Assembly (NCBI GenBank): GCA_023374045.1 | Contig: CM041777.1 | Span: 86,360,300 to 86,424,299 of the forward strand | Source of the DNA: Limonium bicolor | Taxonomy: Eukaryota > Streptophyta > Magnoliopsida > Caryophyllales > Plumbaginaceae | Reading direction: 5' to 3' | Length of the DNA: 64,000 nucleotides | The notes under the pieces: model-generated | What the model saw: the letters and a program-made list of their open reading frames with translations, nothing else | Database searches by the model: none | Told to the model about the DNA's origin: nothing | Translations under genes and position numbers: made by a program | Shown: piece after piece, positions 44,493 through 54,765 of the stretch | Layout of the letters: the number at the start of each line of letters is the position of its first letter | How positions within the stretch are numbered: the first letter of the stretch is position 1

Positions 44493-45989
44493 TGATAAGT
44501 GGTGAAATAGTGCTCTCTCAAGGTCTTTACTCACCGTCATTTTACTTGGCGCATGACTTATTTCACCACTTTATGGAGTATTTTTGTGTTTATTAGTGAT
44601 CTTATACTTTTGGCATTTTCAAATAGGTAAATACTCATTTGAGTACATTTTGAGAGCTTAATCTGAGAATGCATCAATGTTCGAGCACCTCGGGAAGGAT
44701 GCCCAGCCAATGGGAAGCATCGAGAGAATTCCGGCACAGAAGAAGGACATTTTGGGGCCAACCGACCTTGGGACCGACCTTACAAGGTCGGTCCGACTCT
44801 GTCCAAGCCGTCCCAAACACACTGGAATCGGCCGACCTTGCGACCGGACTTGCAAGGTCGGTCGAGCTTTAAAACCTGTCACGTGCTTCCGTCTAAAAGA
44901 GTCCGACCGACCTTACAAGGTCGGTCCGACTCTGTCCAAGCCGTCCCAAACACACTGGAATCAGCCGACCTTGCGACCGGACTTGCAAGGTCGGTCGAGC
45001 TTTAAAACCTGTCACATGCTTCCGTCTAAAAGAGTCCGACCGACCTTGGGACCGACCTTGTAAGGTCGGTCAGACGGGATTTTTGCCCAGAATTTTCTGT
45101 TAAAAGACTACATTTTGGGGCTTCCTTCCCATTATCCAACACACACGACTTCAACCCTAAACATACGAGAGAGAAAGAGGCAAAAATAGAGGAGAAAAGA
45201 AGAGAAGAAAGGAGGAAGAAGAAAGTGAAGATTTCTACCTCCATTGAAGCTTGCAAGCTCCTCTAATGGCTAATTCTCCCTTCTCCTTGCTCTTTCCTTT
45301 AGCTATGGCTAAGTAGTTCCATTTGTATCCTAGGATGAGGGTTTGAACCCATTTTGCTCATTGAATGCTAGAAACCTAACTCATTTGTTACTCTCGTTTT
45401 ATTTCCTTCAATATCAATTAATGCACTAAATTGATCTCTTATTGCATTTATGGTGGTTCCATTCAATATCTGAGCTTGAGTTTGGAACTAGACCAAGAAG
45501 GGAGTAAACCCTAACTTTTGATTTCTTGATTTTAGAATCGAATGCTTGGGGCTATTGATTAAGAGTGCTTGCTTAATGCTATTTGATGACTTGAACCTCC
45601 TTTAATTAAGGGGTGAGATTATTTAGGTAAGAATTGGATTTCCCATGATTTGGGGATTCATGAGCTAAACTCTAATAGGCACTGAGATGATGAGTTATGG
45701 TTTTGAAGTTCTTTGAGTGAATTAGGTGATTCCCACTATCCTAGGGTCCTCTCCCCATCCATTCCATACACAAACATATTTTTTTTTATTGCATTTCAAT
45801 TAACAAACAACCAAGCTTGCCTCTGGCTAAACCCCCATTTTTACTTTATTCGCACTTAACTATTATACCGAAGCTTGGGATTTAGAATCCAATTTCCTTG
45901 TGGATACGACACTTGTTTTATTGCAACGAATTGGGTGCACTTGCCCATTTTAGCTAGGTTTAATTACTATGATTGTAATTTTCCCAACA
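44493..45989 (+). repeat. 3' LTR of Athila A
   Basis: 1497 bp. It differs from the 5' LTR by lacking the solo LTR and by a 133-bp tandem duplication between about 44778 and 45043 (GTCACGTGCTTCCG at 44878 and GTCACATGCTTCCG at 45011). Confidence 0.92.
44760..45075. repeat. dyad cluster with 133-bp tandem duplication in Athila A 3' LTR
   Basis: At least six CGACCTT/AAGGTCG half-site pairs; the second half duplicates the first. Confidence 0.85.
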
Positions 45990-45994
45990 GAATG
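45990..45994. repeat. target-site duplication GAATG, right
   Basis: Identical to 33207-33211. Confidence 0.88.
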
Positions 45995-46060
45995 TCATCG
46001 GGTGGTCTCTGTACAGGCACAAACATTTCAAAGTTTACAAATAACCAGATTTCAAACATA
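45990..46060 (-). pseudogene. 5' end of the PMD gene, right of Athila A
   Basis: Starts with the GAATG duplication (45990-45994), then on the minus strand TTTGTGCCTGTACAG followed by AGACCACCCGATGACATTCC, which joins the GPEDASL frame at 33211. The CTGTACAG could be a splice acceptor, parallel to TTTGTGCAG in front of the transposase. The true start codon is unclear, and a TAG separates this segment from the PGVGPEDA frame. Confidence 0.5.
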
Positions 46061-47660
46061 TAAATTAGTGGCAATAATTAATTATGAACTTTATAGTTAA
46101 TTAAACAACAAAAACTTACAAAAAATAATTTAAACAATTAACTACATGGCTACAATTTTTGTAGCCAACTTATACAACTTTTTTTATTTAAAAATAACTT
46201 ATAAATTAGTGCTAATAAAAAATTACAAAATTAACAATTAATTAAACAACTAAAAACTACAGAAAAATAATTTAAACAATTAACTACATGTGTACATATT
46301 TTTTTAGCCAATTATACAACTTTTTTTATTAAAACTAACTTATAGATTAGTGGCAATAATTAATTATGAATTTTATTTAAAAACAACTACAACTTACAAA
46401 AAAAATTAACAATTAACTACATGTGTACATATTGTTTAAGCCAGCTTATAATTTTTTTTTGATTAAAAATAACTTATAAATTAGTGGCAATAATTAATTA
46501 TAAATTTTACAATTAGTTAAACAACTAAAACTTACAAAAAATAATTTAAACAATTAACTACATGTGTACATATTTTTTTAGCCAACTTATACAACTTTTT
46601 ATTAAAACTAACTTATATATTAGTGGCAATAATTCATTACAAATTTTATAATTAATTAAACAACTAAAACTTCCAAAAAGTAATTTAAACAATTAACTCC
46701 ATGTGTACATATTTTTTAAGCCAAATTATACAATTTTTTGATTAAAAATAACTTATAAACTAGTGGCAATAATTAATTATGAATTTTACAATTAATTAAA
46801 CAACTAAAACTTACAAAAAATAATTTCAACAATTAACTACAGGTGTACACAATTTTTTAGCCAACTTATACAATTTTTTTATTAAAAACTAACTTATAGA
46901 TTAGTGGCAATAATTAATTACGAATTTTATAATTTATTAAACAACTAAAACTTACAAAAAATAATTTAAACAATTAACTCCATGTGTACATATTTTTTAA
47001 GCCAACTATACATTTTTTTGATAAAAAATAACTTATATATTAATGGTTATATTTAGTTACGAATTTTACAATTAATAAACAACGATAACTTACAAAAAAA
47101 TAATTTAAAAATTAACTACATGTGAATATTTTTTTAGCCAACTTATACAACTTTTTTAATTAAAACTAACGTATAGATAGTGGCAATAATTAATTACAAA
47201 TTTTATAATTAATTAATCACCTACAACTTACAGAAAATATTAAACAATTAACTACATGTACATATTTTTAAAGTCAAGTTATACATTTTTTTGATTAAAT
47301 CTAACTTATAGATTAGTGGCAATAATTAATTACAAATTTTATAATTAATTAAACAACTAAAACTTACAAAAAATAATTTAAATAATTAACTACATGTGTA
47401 CATATTGTAAGCTAACTTATACAATTTTTTTATGAAAAATAACTTATATGTTAATGGCAATAATTAATTACGAATTTTACAATTAATTAAACAACTAAAA
47501 CTTACAAAAAATAATTTAAAAAATTAACTACACGTGTACATATTTTTTTAGCAACTATTCAACTTTTTTTTATTAAAACTAACTTATATTAGTGGCAATA
47601 ATTAATTACCAATTTATAATTAATTAAACAACTAAAACTTACAAACTTATAAGTATAATT
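46060..47660. repeat. right subterminal tandem array of the MULE, about 11 units of 139 bp
   Basis: AATTAACTACATGTGTACAT recurs near 46137, 46278, 46411, 46552, 46691, 46831, 46972, 47110, 47247, 47386 and 47522: spacing 133-141 bp. Each unit also holds AGTGGCAATAATTAATTA and AAACAACTAAAACTTACAAA. The reverse complement matches the left array. Very AT-rich and no ORFs. Confidence 0.9.
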
Positions 47661-48084
47661 GAGCTATAACAACAAATCAACATAATATTAAGCTAACTAA
47701 AACTCAATCTACGCATTATAATTAATTGCAAAATTTAATAACTAATTAAACAATCAATTAAATTATGGAAAAAATATATACTAAAACTTAATGATTATAA
47801 GTAGCTAGTATAAAAGTGAAGAATTAAAATTGAAGAGCAACATACTAACCTCCAGAATTTTGGATGGGATTAGAAGAATTTTGAGAGATTACTACACATT
47901 ATAATTAATTAACTAATTAAACAAAAAATATGCTAAAACCTAAGGATTAAAAGAAGTTAGGAAAACAAAAAATAAGAAATAAAACTTTAAAACACATATT
48001 ACTTCAGATTTTCTAGTGGTTTGTGTAGAAGTGAGAGTTGGGAAAAGTAGAATGGCAAAGATGCATCGGTCGGCAGCGTCTTAT
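47661..48084. other. AT-rich segment between the right array and the right TIR
   Basis: No gene. On the minus strand GAGGTTAGTATGTT (47839-47852) is identical over 14 bp to the donor-like site 19737-19750 at the left end, so the inverted similarity reaches beyond the TIR. Confidence 0.6.
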
Positions 48085-48485
48085 GTAGACAATTTCGGTT
48101 GTCATAAACCGCATTGCAGCGGTTATGGTTTATTTGCAAGATTTGCGGATAACCTTATCCGAAAATCACGAAATCACAGAAAATGGATGACCAGGATAGC
48201 AGTGAACGGACGGCGCAGATTGCACCGCAGAATGAGTTACGGATCGCGACCGTTTGCAAATAAACCACATCAGGCCGATGCATTCTATCGCAAAGATGTG
48301 CTTGGATGGTGCGGTTTATGGCAAAAATAGCCAATAGTGTGTTGATCCGATGTGGTTTTCGGCAATATAGATTGAGCTGATGCGGTTTATTTGCATCGTT
48401 TTGGCACTTCCACGTAATTTTTTTTTGTAAAAGGCCACCGCAAGTATTTTTTTTTTTTACAAATGGTATTTCGGTGAAAATTTCC
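48085..48485 (-). repeat. right terminal inverted repeat of the MULE
   Basis: Reverse complement of the left TIR with substitutions and short indels; ends CGGTGAAAATTTCC. The 104-codon open stretch at 48016-48330 is a by-product of the repeat. Confidence 0.88.
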
Positions 48486-49201
48486 TTTTCAGATATAGAG
48501 TATACTAAAGTTAGTATACAAATGTGTAAAATGAAGTGTTCGATTGTTTTAGCTATAAGTATACAAATCGGTATAATAATGTTTAAATGTAAAGTAGACG
48601 AATGTTTACATTTTTAGTTTACGAATGTTACTAATTATTTTTGTAACTTTTATACCCCAAACCTAAGTATGTTAATTAAACATCAAGTTATGGTAATAAG
48701 GCTAAAACATGCCTTAGAAACATTGGTAGACAATCTAAACCAAAGAAAATACAAGGAAACGTCATAAGAGCAATTTAAGCAAAAACATGCTCTAAGTTGG
48801 AGTAACTTTGATTAGCACCCAAATATAATTCTAAGACCTTATTAACATGCTAATGGACATGTTAAATCAATTACCAATGAAACCAAGCTCAAAACAAGCT
48901 TAGACACAATTGTGCTTTAAGGACCTTTAAAGCACATTTTTGAAAAATTGTCTTAGAAACGGGTTTTGAGTGGCTAAATGCCCATGATTACACCTTAATA
49001 AACATGTGTACTAATTATTATCACATTAGAAGCCTAAATCAATGAGAAACCAAAAAATTCACAAATTTGTGCACTAATTATGAATAGTACCCAAATAGTG
49101 CCCAAATAAGAGGGGGGCCGGTTTTGAGAGGGTGAGTCACCATTACATGCCAGCCATGCTAGAAAAGAAGAAGGAACAGAAAAAAATGACTATTTACCTT
49201 T
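48486..49201. other. flank between MULE and Athila B, AT-rich, possible chromovirus LTR fragment
   Basis: 48486-48640 has AGTGTTCGATTGTTTT and GTATACAAAT repeats, continuous in type with 19080-19274, so this is the other side of the MULE target. From about 48650 a TTATACCCCAAACCTAAG start and a GGGGGGCCGGTTTTGAG segment (49113) recall chromovirus LTRs. No gene. CCTTT at 49197-49201 is the left candidate target duplication of Athila B; its partner is outside. Confidence 0.4.
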
Positions 49202-50116
49202 TGCAGACGTTATAAATGAGTGGTTAGAACAGGTGTAATTAACATAAAAGAAAGAAATTAAAACCCAAAAATAACGTCGGGCTGCAAATAAATCCCGGTC
49301 GCAGTAGTATAGTGAAAATGTAAGCAACCGGATGTCGAACCGTGGGACTAATGTACATATAATAGTACCTAAGTGTGTCACAAAAAGGGGGGTGGATTAA
49401 TTGACTTGTAAAATAAATAAGAAGAAAAGATAAAATAAACTAAGTTGACAGATAAATAAAATGGAACTCTGGGTCAGGTTAATATAATCTGCATAATTAA
49501 GCTATCTCTACTGGTTTAATAATTTGGCAAGGTTCCTGTAATTATCTTAAGGACTAAGTCATAGCCTCATAAGAACTCGTTCACCTGTAATGCAAGGTTC
49601 TAATCAAGGTTCAAGCAAAAGCCTGCGAACGGCAGAGGAGTATTGAGGAATTACATTTGCAACTGAATACTAACTTATTAAATCATAACAAGTTTCCTCC
49701 AGTTTTACGCCTTAATTAACCTGTCTATTTATCACCTGGTCTGATTAAAATAGACTTAGGAAAGCAATTTAATAAACTCATGACATTTATTAAAAAGGTG
49801 CGTGATAACCTTTAAGCGTAACAAACTGTATATAATTAAAACCAGTAAAAATATAGCATAATTAATACAAACATATAATAACCATTCCCAGAGCGTACGT
49901 AAACTAGCCTAACATATTAAATAGAATAACAGAAACAAGAATGATAGAAATCATCCGTAATCACTCCGTCTCGCTCTGCTATTTGTATACGTAGGCTAGA
50001 GGTGGATTTTGTGGAATGAAGAGAAAATAAAATGGAGAAGACGGGAGGAAGGGATAATGGATCGGTAGTGTTTCTCGTGGAAGGGACTTGTTATTTTTGA
50101 GCAGAAGCTCGTGGCT

Positions 50117-50124
50117 TTTATAGA
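50117..50124 (-). promoter_or_regulatory. TATA box of the Athila B LTR
   Basis: Minus strand CTATAAAA, downstream of the GGCGG dyads in the direction of transcription. Confidence 0.5.
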
Positions 50125-50324
50125 AGAAAAGAAGAGGCAGCAGATAAGGAACGCGTGAATGGATTGAGCTCATTGATTGCTCACTGATTGAAGCATTGAT
50201 TGCAGGGGACAGGAGTTGGAGACGGGGAGCGAAATAAGGTAGGCGCCGGCGACAGTGGACGAGTTGGAGCGCGAGTTGCAGACGAACAAGATAAGCTCGC
50301 GCAACATTTACACGCGTGCTTGCC

Positions 50325-50565
50325 TCACGTCCGCCTGTTCACGTCCGCCTGGTTAAGGGGCGGTTGCTGCTCACGTCCGCCACCAAGACCGCCAGATAAC
50401 AGGCGGTTGCTGCTCTCACGTCCGCCACCAAGACCGCCCATTAAGAGGCGGTACTCTCTTGTTGTGTCCGCGAGGCGGTTGCGCCTCTCTAGACCGCCCA
50501 TTAAGAGGCGGTTGTCTCTCTGTTGTCCGCGAGGCGGTTGCGCCCCTCTAGTCCGCCAGTTATCT
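50325..50565. repeat. GGCGGAC/GTCCGCC dyad repeats in the Athila B LTR
   Basis: About six units combining GTCCGCC, GACCGCC and AGGCGGT, able to pair with each other; related in sequence to the cluster in the Athila C LTRs. Confidence 0.8.
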
Positions 50566-50844
50566 CGACGTCGCAGAGGTTGTCGTGACTTATTTCTTCT
50601 ACCTTCGACCGGCTCTAGATTGTTCGTTTGGGCTCCGTTTTTCGAGCCGTTTGCGTCTATGTGTTCGTCTCTTTATCTACTTTAGTCCCAGCTTGGTTTT
50701 CCTCATGTTAAACCAATAAATTAGTGAGATAATAATAAAACATAAACTAGAGGAAAACTAACCGAAGTGAAGAAATGAGCAAGAAAAGTGTTAATATTAT
50801 ATATGAAATACACCTATAAATCATGCTCATTTGGACACTTATCA

Positions 50845-50861
50845 CACCCCCACACTTATCT
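50845..50861 (-). promoter_or_regulatory. polypurine tract of Athila B
   Basis: Minus strand AGATAAGTGTGGGGGTG, directly before the 3' LTR, preceded by the conserved GCTTGAGGACAAGC dyad. Confidence 0.85.
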
Positions 50862-51505
50862 TTTTGCTTGTCCTCAAGCAAAATCACGTACCCAAGTAAG
50901 TAGGGAATGCTCAATATTAACAAATATTATTATGAAGGGTAGGATAAACATGATCTTTTTAACTTATTGAGGAGTGTGAAAATTAACTGCTGGTGGCATA
51001 GGTGTGCTCAGGGTAAAAATAAAATATAGAGTTTCGGGGTATGATCTAAGGTACTTCAATGTTTCTTTTGTGCGATCTGAGAACTTTTACCATGGCCAAC
51101 CTCTCTCAAGAATGGGCATTGAGAAGAAAACAAAAGGAAAAATAGATTTATGCATTTGTTTCACTTTGCATAAGGGATGAGAAAATGTAGGCATTACGCC
51201 TTTGTATTTAAGAACACTCAACTCTTTTGTTGGTTACCAATGGTGTCTCGCAAGTCTCTATTTTTTGTATTCCTTTTTTTTAACAGAGAAGCACCCCTTA
51301 GCAATCCCTAAGAGAGAAGACAGAAAGAAACCCTGAGCAATAAAATCCAACCATTTGCAGATTATTTGGTCACACCGCATATAAAATGCTCCTCAAAAGT
51401 AATCAAAATTTTAAAATTTGTACCATTTATCCCAATTCATAACAGTATTTATTCTTAAAGAGAACAACCCACATATAAAGGGTCCATAATATTTGAATTG
51501 GACAA
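50862..51505 (-). other. Athila B 3' untranslated region, part next to the 3' LTR
   Basis: No gene. On the minus strand it shares GGGATTGCTAAGGGGTGCTT and a following segment about a TTGAGAGAGGTTGGCCATGG stretch with the Athila A 3' region (44010-44230). Interrupted at 51505 by Athila C. Confidence 0.6.
51501..51505. repeat. target-site duplication GACAA, left
   Basis: Matches 62164-62168 across Athila C. Confidence 0.9.
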
Positions 51506-51784
51506 TGATAAGTGCGAAATATATAGACTTTTAAGGGTTTAATTACCTTATAATTTGCAGTATTTTAAGTAATATTTCTCACTTATCTGACGATTTTCCT
51601 AGGTTTATGTTTTGATATGAATTGATATATTCTATGTGTTAAATGTAGGAAAAAGTGTTGGAATCAAGTAGTTTACTTCACAAGCTTTCCAACGCAACAA
51701 ACGGCGAGTCAAACGAACTTATAACGAAGAATCTGGAGCCGATTCAAGATTAGACAACATTCGTATATATATACATATATATAG

Positions 51785-52005
51785 CATAACTGGCGGACAG
51801 GAGAGGCGCAGACACAACAGAGGCGTCCGCCTCTTATCTCGCAGACACAACAGAGGCGTCCGCCTCTTATCTCGCGGTCAAGGTAGAGTCGTCCGCCTCT
51901 TATCTCGCGGTCAAGGGAGAGGCGTCCGCCTGGTTTGGTCGCGGACAGGACAGAGGCGTCCGCCTCTTATCGGGCGGACAGCACACAGATGACCGCCTCG
52001 CGGAC
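51785..52005. repeat. GAGGCGTCCGCCTC dyad repeats in Athila C 5' LTR
   Basis: Six or so units of CAGAGGCGTCCGCCTC-TTATCTCGCGG; arms GAGGCG and CGCCTC pair. Copy at 60595-60795 in the 3' LTR with fewer or shortened units. Confidence 0.85.
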
Positions 52006-52269
52006 AAAACAGAATTCCGAACAGAGTTTTCTTCTTCCTTCTACACGCCGCCGCAGTCGAACTACAATTAATACGATCGCCCACCTTAATTTGCGCGAGC
52101 GTGACGCCGGCTCTTCAATCAATGGCTGCTGCAGATCATCAATTAAATCTGTCTGAAATCAATTGCACTGCCCGATGAAATCTCAATCTTCACGGATCTG
52201 CACCAACTCCTCCGACTATCTTGATTCACCCTGTCACTTCTCCTTTGTCTGTTTCCCATGTCCTCCGCC

Positions 52270-52277
52270 TATATAAA
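52270..52277 (+). promoter_or_regulatory. TATA box of Athila C 5' LTR
   Basis: TATATAAA in CCGCC-TATATAAA-CCC, downstream of the dyad block. The same at 61065-61072 in the 3' LTR. Confidence 0.65.
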
Positions 52278-53405
52278 CCCACACTACTGGAAGCTAAAAG
52301 ACACGATCCATCCATCCAGTCATCCACGCACCCATTTAACAATCCATCCATCTATCAGTCCACGAATTAATCCGTTCACCCACGCATTCTCCCACGATCG
52401 CACTCCGTCCACTTAATCAAAAATAATCACCCATCCACTCCATTAAATTCCCACGTAATACATACACCCCACTTTCCATTTTATTTCCACTATTACGCAC
52501 CAGCTCTACAGAAATAAATTAGCAGACGGGGCAACACAAGACGAAGTTGAAGCGAGGACCCGGAGTGAACTTCTAAACTGGAGTTATCTCTTACCCTTAC
52601 TTTAATTTATTTAATGCATTCCTTTTCTGTTATCGTTGTTTCTGTAACGATGAGCGAGTAAGTATTTTAGCTTCCCGGGTTGGGAAGCGAACCTATTTCC
52701 TAAATTCTGTTATGTATTTCTTCAAATAAATTCTGTTAACTGCAACAGTTCAATTCCTGTCCTTCAAGTGTTTTAATTATTTGGCCGGTAGTTAAAACAA
52801 CCCTTGTAGTTATTTTGTTAAAATGCGAGAGCTGAGATAAATAACTAGACAGAGGAAGTTGAACCTAATTAACAGCTAGAAGCCTGATCCGGCCTATAGG
52901 TTAATTAGACCCCAATAGAAACTGCTCTTTATGCTATTGATTGTGTCCGGTCTAGAGCATTAGCCTGCTGCTAGGTCTAACAATTGGTTAGGATTCATTA
53001 TACTTAGTCGTTAATGAATTAATTAAAGTTTCTGAGTTATTGCAGTAAAATTAAAGGAAGAATTTACTAACAGATATAAAAGGAATAGGTAAGCAAACAA
53101 CCCGGGATGCGCTTTTCTATTTATCACATTCACCACTCTTTAAATCCCTCTTTGTTTATTTACCTTTTTAATTTGTTCTATTTTCCTTTATAGTTTAGTT
53201 TCTAGTTAATCAATTAATCAAAACCGAAAAAGTGATATTTTCCTGTTTTCTCTAGTTTAACTTAATTTCCCAGTTAGTTAAACATTTGTCAGTTAATTGT
53301 ACGAGGTCCCTGAGATCGACAACCCCATTTAATCACTATATCCGCAAAACGATAGGTACACTGCCTATGTGGTAGAAGTAGTTGCATATTTCTCCATCAA
53401 GTTTT

Positions 53406-53423
53406 TGGCGCCGTTGCCGGGGA
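53406..53423 (+). promoter_or_regulatory. primer-binding site of Athila C, tRNA-Asp type
   Basis: TGGCGCCGTTGCCGGGGA, 6 bp after the LTR end; identical to that of Athila A. Confidence 0.88.
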
Positions 53424-53577
53424 CCTCCGGCACGGTTAATTGACAATTATTATTTAATTGGGATAAGTTAAATTTTTCATTCTTTTTATTTTTATTTTCT
53501 GTTTGATATTTTTCTCTTTATTTTTGCCACGTATATAATTAATCTAGTTTTTCCATATTCATACCAACTCGTCTCTT

Positions 53578-54765
53578 ATGCGTCGGACTCGATCTGCAGG
53601 AGAGCCTATAGCTGAATTTCAGCCAGAGATCGAAAGAGTTCTCCACAGCAGGCGACAACTACAGTTTGCCATGACGACCAGACCAACTTTGGGGGAGTAC
53701 CAGCAACCATCAGTAGAAGGACGATCCTCTGCTATCGTCCTCCCTCAAGTAACGCAACTTGAGCTCGACGCCTGGCAATTCAAGACGAGCTTCATCACCA
53801 CGTTGTACCACCAGGGACAATTCAGCGGGCTTGACTCAGATGATGCCCCACACCACATCTCTGCATTCCTGGACTTCTGCAATACATTCAACAAGACGGG
53901 GAACCTGAACGAGCGCATTCGTCTTCAGCTATTTCCCTATTCTCTGAAAGACGGAGCGTCCAGGTGGCTAAGGAGTCTGCAACCGGGTAGCATCCACACT
54001 TGGGCTGACTTGGCAAACAAGTTCCTGGCGAAGTACTATCCACCGTCAAAGACAAGGGAGAAGATCGCTGAAATCACAAACTTTGGTCAAGAACCAGGTG
54101 AGTCCCTGTATGATTCTTGGGATAGATTCAAGGAGCTGCAAATTCTATGCCCACACCATGGTATGAGTAGCGAAGAACTAGTACTATCGTTCTTTAAGGG
54201 ATTAAATGATTCAAACAAGATGGTATTAAGTTCCTCATCTGGAGGAAACTTTATGGCAAGAACTGGGGATGAAGCGATGGAGCTCTTGGACACCATGACC
54301 GCTAGTACCAGGCAGTGGTGCAAGAACAAGGGGAGAGGTGAGCCAAAAGCAGGTATGTATAATATTCCCCCACAGGATCATTTATCCGCTCAACTAACAG
54401 CTCTTACTAAAGTTGTGGAGAAGTTAGCTGTAAACCAGACGCAACAGCAAACCGCGAAGGCAGCTACTTCTTCGCCTTTCCTGAATCCTTGCTGTGAGAA
54501 TTGTGGAGGAGCCCACGAAACGTTCAACTGTGAAGGTCCTAGCTATGCAGGTAACCCCGAAGAGCTAAAATCAATCAACAACAGACCAGGTAACCCTTAT
54601 CCTAGCAATTTCAATCAGAATAATTGGAGGAAAATCAACAACCACCTTACTTTAGACAGCAGGAGCAATCCCAAAATTCTCAAGGAGGCAGTGGTAAGAT
54701 TGAGAACATGCTGGCAGAAATCCTTAAACAAGGCCAAACTACAAACTCCAGGATTGCCGAAATAG
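53578..54765 (+). CDS. Athila C gag, open for 395 codons then frameshifted
   Basis: Starts MRRTRSAGEPIAEFQPEIER at 53578, the first ATG after the primer site. The capsid domain covers about residues 80-240: FSGLDSDDAPHHISAFLDFC, RLQLFPYSLKDGASRWLRSL, LANKFLAKYYPPSKT and EPGESLYDSWDRFKELQ. A coiled-coil LSAQLTALTKVVEKLAV follows near residue 272, then a CCHC-like CCENCGGAHETFNC near 305. A one-base change near 54640 ends the frame at 54765, and the true continuation is the frame 54624-55232. The capsid and nucleocapsid parts are intact, so this is the best preserved gag in the window. Confidence 0.85.
   Translation: MRRTRSAGEPIAEFQPEIERVLHSRRQLQFAMTTRPTLGEYQQPSVEGRSSAIVLPQVTQLELDAWQFKTSFITTLYHQGQFSGLDSDDAPHHISAFLDFCNTFNKTGNLNERIRLQLFPYSLKDGASRWLRSLQPGSIHTWADLANKFLAKYYPPSKTREKIAEITNFGQEPGESLYDSWDRFKELQILCPHHGMSSEELVLSFFKGLNDSNKMVLSSSSGGNFMARTGDEAMELLDTMTASTRQWCKNKGRGEPKAGMYNIPPQDHLSAQLTALTKVVEKLAVNQTQQQTAKAATSSPFLNPCCENCGGAHETFNCEGPSYAGNPEELKSINNRPGNPYPSNFNQNNWRKINNHLTLDSRSNPKILKEAVVRLRTCWQKSLNKAKLQTPGLPK

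Larger units (their letters stand above)
33212..45989 (+). mobile_element. Athila A: Ty3/gypsy retrotransposon with an extra ORF, complete ends
   Basis: 12778 bp, LTRs 33212-35085 and 44493-45989, both TGATAAGTGG to TTTTCCCAACA. The primer site matches the tRNA-Asp type used by Athila elements. Order: gag, protease, RT, RNase H, integrase without chromodomain, then an extra ORF before the polypurine tract, as in Athila. All coding parts contain stops or shifts. It lies in the 5' part of the PMD gene. Confidence 0.93.
19275..48485. mobile_element. Mutator-like DNA transposon (MULE) with transposase and PMD genes, expanded by two nested retrotransposons
   Basis: The two ends are inverted repeats: GGAAAATTTTCACCGAAA at 19275 and its reverse complement (one A shorter) ending at 48485, continuing with strong similarity for about 370-400 bp. 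Inside is a MURA-type transposase (plus) and a convergent PMD gene (minus). Removing the Tekay-like element, Athila A and their duplications leaves about 7.5 kb, a usual size for an autonomous MULE. No 9-bp target duplication could be recognised, so it may have decayed. Both genes are broken. Confidence 0.85.
49202..50844 (-). repeat. 3' LTR of Athila B
   Basis: 1643 bp, minus strand TGATAAGTGTCC to ACGTCTGCA. The first 497 bp (plus coordinates) match 63504-64000 with about five small differences. It contains repeated GTCCGCC / AAGAGGCGGT half-sites at 50325-50565 and a minus-strand TATA (CTATAAAA) at 50117-50124. The 161-codon open stretch 50200-50685 falls in these repeats and is not a gene. 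Confidence 0.88.
51506..53399 (+). repeat. 5' LTR of Athila C
   Basis: 1894 bp, very similar to the 3' LTR apart from short indels, mostly in the GGCGTCCGCC repeat block. TATA at 52270. Confidence 0.93.

Noticed and set aside
46060..47660. Centromeric satellite
   Set aside because: The array is bounded by the PMD gene and the MULE TIR and has an inverted relative at the other end, so it belongs to the transposon.
48016..48330. 104-codon open frame at the MULE right end
   Set aside because: It lies entirely in the terminal inverted repeat; the matching left TIR has no equivalent open frame.
48486..48505. Possible MULE 9-bp target duplication: AAAGTATTC (left) versus AGAGTATAC at 48497-48505
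   Set aside because: Only 7 of 9 match, it needs 11 unexplained bases beyond the right TIR, and the flank is full of similar AGTAT motifs.
50200..50685. 161-codon open frame, Arg/Pro-rich
   Set aside because: It coincides with the GGCGGAC repeat block of the Athila B LTR, on the opposite strand to the element, and shows no domain.
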